Made by a program: the position numbers and the translations under genes. 64,000 nucleotides of DNA from Galerina marginata. Its lineage: Eukaryota > Basidiomycota > Agaricomycetes > Agaricales > Galerinaceae. Below, in pieces: positions 56,401 to 64,000 of this stretch. The number at the start of each line of letters is the position of its first letter. Positions within the stretch are counted from its first letter, which is position 1. Location: assembly GCA_023014335.1 (NCBI GenBank), contig JAECYW010000006.1, forward strand, positions 620,001 to 684,000, given 5' to 3'. The notes beneath the pieces were generated by a model that saw only the letters and a list, made by a program, of their open reading frames with translations, did not search any database and was not told the origin of the DNA.

Positions 56401-59400
56401 AAAGCACTACATGGTGGGAAAAATTCAAAGATGTTGTGGATGCTTTAATACTCAAATCAAATGTGCATAGTTGTGAAAGAGGTCTAAAAAAGGATGGCAC
56501 CCGACGAAAAAATAAATCATTTGCTGGTTGTAGAGATAATAAATGGAATCAATGTAAAGCTCGTTTTCCTAGAGCTATTGTTAAAGAATCATCTATTGAT
56601 GAAACTGGTGCCATTCATCTTAAAAAGCATGAATCATGGATTAATACATTTACTCCTATTGTCACATATCTTTATCAGTGCAATACTGATGTAACCAGTC
56701 TTTCTTCTGGGACTGCAATTAAAGGAGTGGTTTTATATATTTCTGATTATATTACAAAATCAACTTTAAAGACCCACACAATTTTTGATTCAATCAAATC
56801 AGTTTTTCATAAAAGTGGTGAAATGATTGGCGGTTCACTTCCCTCACAAGAAAAAGCTCGCCGAATTATGACAAAAGTTGTAAATCTATTAAGTGCAAAA
56901 GCAGAAATGGGAGCTCCAATGATTTGTATGTATTTATTAGGCAATCCAGATCATTATACAAACTACTCATTTGTACCTTTTTACTGGCAGTCATTTGTTA
57001 CAGAAGCACGAAAAGATTTAGAGATATCTAAAACTGAAGAAATTCAGAAAATAGCTCTTATTAAAAAAAAAGGAAAGATTTATGGACTTTCACCTGTATA
57101 TGACTATATTTACAGGTCACCTTCCCTTGAAAATCTGTGTCTTTATGACTGGGTTCAGTGTTATGAGAGAAAAAAATCCAAAAAAGCCAAAATTGTAAAT
57201 ACTGCAGATGACATTAGCCCAGAGGTTATTGAGACTGAAGCTGCTGATATAAGCAATATTACTTTTGAGTCCATTACTGAAGATCTTGAAAATGAGGGGT
57301 CAAATTTATCTAGTAAAAATATGTTTAAATTTACTCAAAACCATCCACTACATGATTCTCATGCTTCACATTATATTGTTAATCACCAAAAACGTATTCC
57401 TAATTTTGTTGGGGCTACTCTTCCAAGATGTGATCTAGGTGATAGAAATTATTACTGTTCAACAATGCTTACTCTTTTTAAACCATGGCGAAAAGGACAT
57501 GACTTAAAACCAAATGAGTCTGAATCTTGGGATGAATGTTTTAACAGTCATAACTTTACAAGTCAGCAGGAAAAACTGATGAAAAATTTTAATATTAAAT
57601 ATGAATGTCTTGACGCAAGAGATGATTACCGTGCACAACTTAAAAAGGGTGCTAACAAATCTTTCATAGGAAGCTGGGAATTATTACAAGGAGAAGATGC
57701 AGAAGAAATAAGCAGTGGAAATATTCTACCAGATCCAAATATTGAGTATGATGATCTTCCATATGATCCAAATGCTAATGGAAAAAACCACATTCTTCAT
57801 TTAAAAAATTTGAGTATGGTACGCATGATTATGGAAAATCTTGGCTGGACAAATCCACAGAAAACTACACCAATAAATGGTCCTAATATATTTAAACCAG
57901 ATTTAATTTTATCTGGACCTCAATGGGCAGAACAAGTTGAGAAAAAAAAACAGGATATATATGATAAAAGGAATCAACATAATATAGCAAAAAAGACATC
58001 AGAGAAAACACCTGATCAAATATTCAATTCTGAATCAAATGCTCCAAATCTTGTTAAGATTGTTGATAGGTCATACCTAGAAAAAACTTTTAATGCAAGC
58101 ACAAACAAAAAACAAGCTGATGAAATAGTCTCTAAGTTTGAGTTGAATGCAGAGCAAGAAAGGGCATTCCGCATTATTTCAAATCATGCAGTAAGCCACC
58201 AACCTGACCAATTAAAAATGTATCTTGGTGGTATGGGTGGCACTGGAAAATCCAGGGTGATAGAAGCTCTTTCAGAATTTTTTTCAATTCGAAATGAAGC
58301 ACATCGTTTTATAATTGTAGCACCAACTGGTACAGCTGCTGCGTTGTTAGGTGGAAATACATATCATTCTATGTTTGGCATATATGATTTTATTAATGAA
58401 ACAGGACTATCAAAAGTTAAGTCTAGGCTATCAGGTGTAGACTATGTATTTTTTGATGAAGTCTCTATGCTGTCTGCAAGAGATTTATACCGTATTAGCA
58501 ATCAGTTATCTTTAGTGCTAAATAATCCAGGAATGGCTTTTGGTGGCCTAAATATGGTTTTTGCTGGTGATTTTGCTCAACTTCCACCTGCAGTTGGAGG
58601 TGAAAATGTTTCTTTATATTCAAGATCTATTGGGGCAATTGCAAGTAGCAAAAAATCTCAAGAGGAATCTATTGGAAAGGCATTATGGCACCAAATTACA
58701 ACAGTGGTTATTCTCCGTGAAAATATGAGGCAGAAAGATCAAACACCACGGGATAATCAGTTATGGTCAGCTCTTGAGAATATGCGATATAAAGCTTGCA
58801 CTCCAGAAAACATCAGTTTTTTAAGGTCACTTATATCATCAAATTTACCAGGTCGTTCATCAGTATGTGATGAGGAATTTAGAAATGTTTCAATTATAAC
58901 TGCTAGAAATTTACACAAAGATGAAATCAACCGATTGGGTGCTTTGCGCTTTGCACAAGAAACTGGCCAGACTTTAGTGGATTTTTATTCTGAAGATTCA
59001 TGTAATGTTAACTCCAAAGACACTGAAAGCAAGCATACAACAAGACTCAGAGAGATTACTGGTGAAATCCAAAGTTCTTTATGGTCTCAACCTCCTTCAT
59101 GCAACAATAAGAATATTGCAGGAAAACTAAGTTTATGTATTGGTCTACCAGTAATGATTCGAAATAATTATGCAACTGAACTCTGCATGACCAGAGGTCA
59201 AGAAGGTTTTGTTTTTGGTTGGCAGTCAAAAGTTGGAAAACAGGGCCAAACTGTTCTTGACACTTTGTTTATAAAATTAAAAAAACCACCTTCAGTTGTT
59301 AAATTCAATGGACTTCCTGAAAATGTTATCCCTATTTATTCTACATCTAATAATATTATTGCCCAGCTTCCAGATGACCGAAAAGTACTTATATCACGTA

Positions 59401-60776
59401 CACAATTAGAAGTACTTGTCAATTTTGCCATGACAGATTTTGCATCTCAAGGTAAGACACGGCCTGAAAATGTTGCAGATTTAAATAATCTACAGACACA
59501 TCAAGCTTATTATACTGCACTTTCTCGAAGTTCAACAGCTAAGGGTACATTAATATTACAAGGATTTGACTCCAAAAAAATCACTGGTGGCTGCTCAGGG
59601 GCATTGCGACAAGAATTCCGGGAACTAGAAATTTTAGATGAAATTACAACACTAAGATATAATGGAAAGCTGCCAATAACTGTACATGGTGATATCCGGA
59701 ATATCTTGATTAAAACCTTTAGAAAGTCAAAAGGTGAACAATATGTTCCAAAATTAGTTCATTCTGCAATCCGTTGGTCAAAGCGTGATCCATTAAATGA
59801 ATCTGAAATAATTGATGTCAAGTCAATAAATTTAGATAAATTTAACAAGAAACGCAAATTTGTAGATGACACCTCCAACTCTACTATTTCAGCTAAAAAG
59901 AGTTCCAAGGCTGAAATTGAAGATAAACAACCAGCATTGAAGAAGCTTTGCTCTACTCAAATGCCAGTTCAGAATGGTAATCACTATATAAACCCTCAAG
60001 GCTTTATTTGGAGCAATAATAGCTGTGCATATGATGCTACCTTTACTGTTTTTTTTAATCTTTGGTGTTCTAATAAAGACCTATGGACAGATGAATTACA
60101 AGCTATTGGAAATCCATTTATCTTAGATCTAGTAAATGGGTTTATAGACATTGACCACAATTTAAAAACCTTTGAAATAGTTAGAGATGATTTAAGAAGA
60201 AAATTAGAGATATTTTTTCCTGACAATTTGCAGTTTGGACATTTTGCAGCTCTAGATGACCTTTTTGAAGTAATGGTTGGGACAGATGCTCCTGTTAGAT
60301 CAACTTCATATGCATGTAATAATAATCATATTCGGCGTGTAAATAATGTTTCAAACTATCTAGTATTAGCTGGAACAGTACAATATTTATCAACTTCATC
60401 TTGGGCATTAATGACCAATGAAGCATCAAATCATATTTGCCACAGATGTGGCTATGAAATGTTTCTTAAGCGTGAGTTTTTGGTTCTACCTTCTGTTCTG
60501 GCATTTGATTTTTGTGGCCATAAAATAAATATTGACCATGAAATACAGATACCTTACAATGGAATGCTTCATAAATTTAGGCTAGCAGGAATAATATATT
60601 TTGGCCAGGCTCATTTCTGTGCACAGATCATTCTGCCAGATGGTCAAATTTGGTATCATGATGGAATTACAACTGGTAGAAATATGATCTACCAAGGTTT
60701 AATGACCAACAATCCTCCGGATTTATCTACATGTAATAACAAAGTGGCTGTCTTGGCATTTTATGTTATGAAGTAA
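53415..60776 (+). CDS. Helitron Rep-helicase with C-terminal cysteine-peptidase-like domain
   Basis: From the first in-frame ATG (53415) the frame encodes 2,453 residues without an intron or break. Order (residues from that ATG): Cys-rich segments with CHIC, CAVC and CENC (about 275-430, DUF6570-like region); Helitron-like Rep domain with HUH motif HLHMLLW (His 901 and 903) and catalytic Tyr pair YISDY (Tyr 1108 and 1112); Pif1-type helicase with Walker A GGMGGTGKS (from 1605), Walker B FFDEVSM (Asp 1681), a downstream FAGDFAQLPPAVGG, and a C-terminal helicase motif HQAYYTALSRSS. The last 250 residues contain NNSCAYDA (Cys 2204) and AHFCAQIILPDGQIWYHDG (His 2400), resembling ubiquitin-hydrolase-type cysteine peptidases. 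All key residues are present, so it may be active. Codon use is strongly AT-biased, unlike every neighbour. Confidence 0.93.
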   Translation: MCYYYSCHYAVTSHESNILFPHLFESRFPGAFEHEILKVNRQIIIPLWKIIRPYLPFVERLICQMFNALIEWYVTTFRRKVSVQTIYLFLARNTYRKHDFVTALAKLHTTGYTSDVCYLPRFVYSLFWKHKHFKYQSQRRFRNGRKFRFALYLKHLATQTSTVPNFFCKRTRSQCKRARRQYGGRYNSPLFTYESLEPYFVTDKTKIPISAQFQYVDHVDDIGLLAYVSDEYVYTNIPIGYLFETIPVTKARKIASMHKISAGSRCTSAHLIACTAGHSCHICATHLTIFSIKKNSSELARERMKELRKKKNTQQNIYKETPMKVPKTQSNERADLSTPFPPDPLDNNLAHKILTSACTRILPKNIEEAGCAVCGELKPLRNMSRLKNIKNQLHVLTASGVTRIERKDNTNLAREYAGPVLDYSCRHVCENCRGTIRKGKVPRLALANGLWLGKVPEELKSLRFVEKLLIAKVRHTCSYVKVASGMRKMKANIVAFESPIPKIYDILPPPREDMDDVLAILFTGPCKPTQEDLNRTPFLVRRNHVAKALQWLKLNHSDYFDIEISTDNLNQYDENSPPVSIEYREAQTNKVAEGTSVFDNDIDDGAEEGDCPFSVHGLTGETLDTMSTNKIKAMAIRHLNSGGKMLAVGHSDKFESMWNNPQLYPQMFPWLFPYGLGGIGSTKLSDTAHKQHLLMYHDKRFQVDVNFPFVAFSHEQIKASTTQSFLLVDQRRFGDITQRLLNLDQGVLNELVRKMEKGEHIKPETDAEKACFQVIKDLDHVAGKMHGSTTSKKYMRNEIWSLINYIGAPSWYITLSPADIQHPLCIYFADTKEEFKPDFLPYDQRVRLVCGNPVAGARFFHFIIESFITDVLGVDAKHRGLYGDTEAYYGTVEQQGRLTLHLHMLLWIRGCLNPKEMRDKIINSNSEWQKKVIDYLESCHTGDFQTMSKEEVAKKVAENSKLEGYCDPTQTIPEAPPQECKKAHDKSEKNCKACLQSTTWWEKFKDVVDALILKSNVHSCERGLKKDGTRRKNKSFAGCRDNKWNQCKARFPRAIVKESSIDETGAIHLKKHESWINTFTPIVTYLYQCNTDVTSLSSGTAIKGVVLYISDYITKSTLKTHTIFDSIKSVFHKSGEMIGGSLPSQEKARRIMTKVVNLLSAKAEMGAPMICMYLLGNPDHYTNYSFVPFYWQSFVTEARKDLEISKTEEIQKIALIKKKGKIYGLSPVYDYIYRSPSLENLCLYDWVQCYERKKSKKAKIVNTADDISPEVIETEAADISNITFESITEDLENEGSNLSSKNMFKFTQNHPLHDSHASHYIVNHQKRIPNFVGATLPRCDLGDRNYYCSTMLTLFKPWRKGHDLKPNESESWDECFNSHNFTSQQEKLMKNFNIKYECLDARDDYRAQLKKGANKSFIGSWELLQGEDAEEISSGNILPDPNIEYDDLPYDPNANGKNHILHLKNLSMVRMIMENLGWTNPQKTTPINGPNIFKPDLILSGPQWAEQVEKKKQDIYDKRNQHNIAKKTSEKTPDQIFNSESNAPNLVKIVDRSYLEKTFNASTNKKQADEIVSKFELNAEQERAFRIISNHAVSHQPDQLKMYLGGMGGTGKSRVIEALSEFFSIRNEAHRFIIVAPTGTAAALLGGNTYHSMFGIYDFINETGLSKVKSRLSGVDYVFFDEVSMLSARDLYRISNQLSLVLNNPGMAFGGLNMVFAGDFAQLPPAVGGENVSLYSRSIGAIASSKKSQEESIGKALWHQITTVVILRENMRQKDQTPRDNQLWSALENMRYKACTPENISFLRSLISSNLPGRSSVCDEEFRNVSIITARNLHKDEINRLGALRFAQETGQTLVDFYSEDSCNVNSKDTESKHTTRLREITGEIQSSLWSQPPSCNNKNIAGKLSLCIGLPVMIRNNYATELCMTRGQEGFVFGWQSKVGKQGQTVLDTLFIKLKKPPSVVKFNGLPENVIPIYSTSNNIIAQLPDDRKVLISRTQLEVLVNFAMTDFASQGKTRPENVADLNNLQTHQAYYTALSRSSTAKGTLILQGFDSKKITGGCSGALRQEFRELEILDEITTLRYNGKLPITVHGDIRNILIKTFRKSKGEQYVPKLVHSAIRWSKRDPLNESEIIDVKSINLDKFNKKRKFVDDTSNSTISAKKSSKAEIEDKQPALKKLCSTQMPVQNGNHYINPQGFIWSNNSCAYDATFTVFFNLWCSNKDLWTDELQAIGNPFILDLVNGFIDIDHNLKTFEIVRDDLRRKLEIFFPDNLQFGHFAALDDLFEVMVGTDAPVRSTSYACNNNHIRRVNNVSNYLVLAGTVQYLSTSSWALMTNEASNHICHRCGYEMFLKREFLVLPSVLAFDFCGHKINIDHEIQIPYNGMLHKFRLAGIIYFGQAHFCAQIILPDGQIWYHDGITTGRNMIYQGLMTNNPPDLSTCNNKVAVLAFYVMK

Positions 60777-60797
60777 TAAAAATGAGGACTCGTATAT

Positions 60798-60838
60798 GCC
60801 ATGCGACAAGCAATGGCCCGCAAAACAAGTAGATCTAA
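60798..60838 (+). other. Candidate Helitron 3' end (hairpin plus CTAA)
   Basis: A 5-base-pair stem (GCCAT/ATGGC) with a 10-base loop is followed 17 bases later by CTAA and then T. The stem is short, so this remains a candidate only. Confidence 0.3.
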
Positions 60839-60839
60839 T

Positions 60840-62090
60840 AGCACGTGCCCTTGCTTGATGATGTTTGGAATGGAAGGCTTTGGGTTGTGTCTCTCCCGTC
60901 GTCGGTGTCGACGATGACGAGAACTCGATGAGAAAGGCGACGACTGGCCCTACAATTCATACTAGGCGAAAACATAGTGCCGAGGGCCTAGCCGGCCAAG
61001 TCCCGTCGCAATAGACAGGCCTAAGTTCATCTGTCTTTGCTGGGTGCTACTCCTGATGCGAGGCTGGTCAAATGCTGTCTAGCGCAGGTGCTGTGTGCAG
61101 GAGCTGGCGCAAACGAGAATGTCAAGTAGAAGGAGATGAAGAACGCCCCAACGACGACCGAGGTAAACCCAAGTTGGCAAATCAGAGAACTTTGCATCAA
61201 CCCCGACCCAGACGACTCAGGGGTAGTGGCTATGGCTCAACCTCCAAAACGTTTCGCCACTCGCCGTCATGGCGAGTCATATGGCGTGGGAATTGGCGAA
61301 AGGGTGGCGAGTGGCGAGAGCACTGAAGTCGGGTTTTGGTCAAATTTTACGACAGAAATACATGTTTTCGAAGCTATATACCGTTTGTACGCCCAAAAAT
61401 CGAAGTAACGAAGCCGGATCCGGAAAATTGGTCATTTCCAGGGACCTCGGAAGCAAATCTGTGCACTTTGGGTGCCCAGGGTTTTCCCTACCAGAGTCGA
61501 AAAATCTGGCCAGGGTTTTCCTAATCCGGACAATTTTTTCGCGCTCACTTCTCATCTCGCTTCCATCACTTTATCACCTTTCGCTCACGCTTCGATCTGT
61601 TCTTTTGTGCTTAGGACTCGACCGTGACTCCCTCTTTGGCTCTGGCGGCTTAGCTGCCTTACGCGCTCACCTATTTCTCATGGAAATGATTTCCTTTCAA
61701 GCATCCCGAAAGCCTGACCATTGAGCAAACTTATGGTAAGTCAATCCACTCCCTTATCTGTTGAACCATTGATTCACCAATTACCAGCTTCTAGATCTGT
61801 GTACTCTGCGATGTTCAAGCGTCTGATTTCTCATAGATACCTTCCTGAGGCAGGCAAGGAAGTGACAAAGGAGGCCGATGTAACAACATAAGCTTCAACC
61901 ACCTTTGCTGCTCGTGAACTTGAACGAAAAGGTTGGGGTCAACGGATGGTTGGATTGATCAAAGGTACGAGGTGACATTTTTTTTCAACTGTAGATAACT
62001 ATGTTTGTTCAGTTTACTGCACCTGAACTAATACCCGTTCCCTGAAGCCGTTACTAATGCACGATGCTGCCCTCTCACCTCCTCGTATGT
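60840..62090. other. Stretch without a recognisable gene
   Basis: Flank of the Helitron. Around 61250-61320 the motif GGCGAGT and its complement recur several times within 70 bases. A plus-strand frame starting MFKRLISHRYLPEAGKEVTK (61812) stops after about 26 codons and then seems to resume (FAARELERKGWGQRMVGLIK), suggesting a gene remnant. No continuation of the mini-exon gene was recognised. Confidence 0.35.
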
Positions 62091-62094
62091 TTGG

Positions 62095-64000
62095 CTAGGT
62101 GAGATCAATCACCTCTATGGAATTGTCACGTCTGATTGACGGCTTGGTCTCCTTTAGGTTGGAGGCTATCGCAGAACTATCCCCGGTAACACTGGCAGAT
62201 CGCTCTTGCTCGGTAAGGTCAATAAAGCCTTCAGAAGTTCCCATGCCAGCTGACGGTTTTGACGCCATAAAGTTGACAACATCCATGGGAACTCCTTCGC
62301 AAGTTAACGAATCGTGCGCCATGGCCGTATAGGCGCCAACATGCTGCACCGCTTCGGGGGAAAGACTCGCATTGCTCTGATCCTGCCGGATCCGCTTTCG
62401 GAGTGGCTTTCCCGATGACTCTGTCTCTTGATTATGGGCAATGGCATCGACAGCCTTTTTCTTCGATCCAGCCATCCCTGTATCTTTGGACAAAGTGGGC
62501 ATATTAAGGCTTGTGGTATGTCGTTTTTTGCGTTTACTGGTGGGCTCTTTTGTCTGAATAACATTTGCGGGAAGAAAGTCATCTGAAGCCCAGACACCAA
62601 GTGGTTCAAGTTGGTCGGTGCTGTATCCTCGGCCCATCAAGTGGATGAAGGTTTCGACTGAAATCATCAGCCTGGGTTGGAGGCCCAATGCACTGAACTG
62701 TCCCTTTCGAGTCTTTCGGCCAGCCGACAACACTTTCGCCTGGACATTCGGGGTCGCCAGTACTTTATTTTTGGGATCGTAAAAGAGGAGCGGCTATTGG
62801 TTTCAATGAGTACTAAATATTTCATACCATGTATTACAGCGTCACTTACAGAGAATAACATTTGTGCAAATATCCCTTCCCACAGGTGGCTGCGTAACTT
62901 ATCCTTCAGCACGGCCTCGTCTTTCCACCCAAAATTATCATGGCAAAATTGTGCTATCTTGGCAATGGAAGGCTCGCGTGTTTTCCAATCGTTTTGAGAT
63001 GGGATCTTTTGGGTGCTAGACCATGAAGTGAGTGGTTTACTGTAAAGGTCAAGAATTTTCTGATTAGGGAAATTGTTAGGAAATTGAGCAGCGAGGCTTG
63101 GATAATGAGCGCCGAGTTTCCCTTGTATGTTTTCCCTCAGCTCTGCGCAAATTTGATCCCGAAGACGAGGCAAAAAAATGTCTGAGTCTTCATTCCTTTG
63201 AATGGCTTCAAGTAACTGATCCCCGAATCCGCATCTTGCCAGTCCGAGCGCAACAATACGACCACAGCCACGAACACCGTCTTCATAGTCGCCTCCACTG
63301 AGCAATGCAAAGAGGAGCAGTCCACCCAATGTCAACGAAAGCTGGCGGTCAACAGAATTTAAAGTATAAAGAACCATTTCGTCGTCGTAGGTAGTTTTGC
63401 CCTGTTTTGGTATGCTAAATTGAAACGTGAACATCACGAAGATGGACAGTGAAACTTTAATTGCCTTCGAAGAATGACTGGAGCACCGAATACGAGTATA
63501 TCACTGTCACTTGTGATAACTCCGTCGATGAGTCCTTGATGATTGAGTTGCGCCAATTCTGCTTCTGCTTCTCCCGGTGCCTTTCAAGTTTATCATCATC
63601 AGATAAATGTTATGGTAGTTGTTTCCAATCCAAAGCACCTTGTAGTGATAGTATCCGAAATCTGTAACCAGCTCGATGGCCTGAGCAGTCCACCATATTT
63701 CCTTGTCAATCACTTTGACTCCACGTTTGATTCCAGGCCGACCACTCCCATCCAAAATAAAGATGAGTGTAGCTGCTCCTTTCCGCAAACCACATAGTTT
63801 ACTGAAAAAAATACGGACAGCTCCGCCTTGAAACTGACCGTGTACACCTGCTGCCAAGGTTGCAGCGGTGCACTCGCACATCATAGCTCTGGGTAAATCT
63901 TTTAGTTGAGATGATACAAACCACAGAAATACGCACCTCATATCAACACCTAGAATAAGATTCCTGTTTTCTGTGTTCTTTTTCTGGACAGCTTCTCTTG
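62095..64000 (-). CDS. XPG/Rad2-family nuclease, GEN1-like, N-terminus beyond the window
   Basis: On the minus strand the gene enters at 64000. Exons joining in phase give an XPG N-region ([16 protein letters not shown], about 63740), the XPG-I box ([13 protein letters not shown] and [19 protein letters not shown], about 63480-63600) with its acidic metal ligands, and [20 protein letters not shown] (about 63290), the helix-hairpin-helix region typical of Holliday-junction resolvase GEN1/Yen1. Then come [15 protein letters not shown], a segment [20 protein letters not shown] after an intron at about 62800, and a disordered basic tail. The tail contains EGFIDLTEQ and ends NSIEVIDLT, two matches to the SUMO-interaction core (I/V-I-D-L-T). 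The first exon and start codon are outside the window. No break was seen. Confidence 0.82.

Larger units (their letters stand above)
53397..60838 (+). mobile_element. Helitron (rolling-circle transposon), termini provisional
   Basis: The body is defined by the intact Rep-helicase gene and by a sharp drop in GC content compared with both flanks. A candidate 5' end is the TC at 53397 following A (A/TC). A candidate 3' end is CTAA at 60835-60838 followed by T, about 17 bases after a small hairpin (GCCAT at 60798-60802 pairing with ATGGC at 60813-60817). These agree with Helitron rules (insertion between A and T, 5'-TC, 3'-CTRR, subterminal hairpin). Such short signals also occur by chance, so the ends need comparison with another copy or an empty site. 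Confidence 0.6.

Noticed and set aside
1..64000. tRNA, rRNA or CRISPR features
   Set aside because: Checked for T-arm-like GGTTCRANTCC contexts and for regularly spaced repeats. Hits fell inside genes or lacked the rest of a cloverleaf, and no repeat-spacer array exists.

Overview
The window is nuclear DNA of a basidiomycete fungus, most likely an agaric (Agaricomycetes). Genes are cut by many short GT-AG introns of about 50-70 bases. The recognisable families fit this: UstYa-like oxidase, DUF6534 membrane protein, aegerolysin, a CBM1 cellulose-binding protein, TPR-CHAT, a TET/JBP-like dioxygenase, a fungal Helitron and a GEN1-like XPG nuclease. No rRNA, tRNA or CRISPR array was recognised. 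Exons were joined by eye from splice signals and reading frame, so coordinates of spliced genes are proposals.

Layout. 1-5 kb: no convincing gene, a non-autonomous TA-flanked inverted-repeat element (2262-2878), then a decayed mitochondrial Lon protease copy. 5.1-9.6 kb: a C2-like/TPR/CHAT gene with two apparent frameshifts. 10.7-12.2 kb: a second decayed Lon copy, in direct orientation to the first and part of a larger duplicated segment. 12.3-19.7 kb: an unknown conserved protein, a UstYa-family gene, a small secreted repeat-exon gene and a DUF6534 multi-pass membrane gene. 20-23 kb: a degenerate tandem duplication and membrane-protein remnants. 23.2-26.2 kb: PCNA with an unusually long charged insert, next to a tiny secreted CBM1 protein. 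28.2-30.4 kb: a propeller/PI-PLC-like phosphodiesterase. 31.4-32.5 kb: a decayed direct duplicate of the PCNA-CBM1 segment. 32.6-33.9 kb: a conserved unknown protein. 35.1-35.6 kb: an aegerolysin whose upstream region has an inverted copy nearby.

37.5-52.5 kb is the most unusual part. It holds a full-length TET/JBP-like DNA-dioxygenase gene, a short relic of a second one, and five or six genes of unknown, dispersed-looking families. Four copies of a roughly 55-base element occur at 37.50, 42.97, 48.56 and 52.44 kb. In each, two 10-base half-sites start 38-40 bases apart. Two copies sit 43-46 bases upstream of the two TET/JBP-like start codons, and two lie at the outer ends of the block.

52.7-60.8 kb: a signal-peptide exon and a chain of phase-1 mini-exons (three are exactly 66 bases) read in frame into a very AT-rich, uninterrupted Helitron Rep-helicase of about 2,450 residues with a C-terminal cysteine-peptidase-like domain. 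62.1-64 kb: an XPG/GEN1-like nuclease whose N-terminus runs off the window and whose C-terminus carries two SUMO-interaction-like motifs.

The genes do not form one pathway. The window reads as an accessory, repeat-driven region with a single obvious housekeeping gene (PCNA). Its recurring themes are segmental duplication followed by decay, and mobile-element activity.
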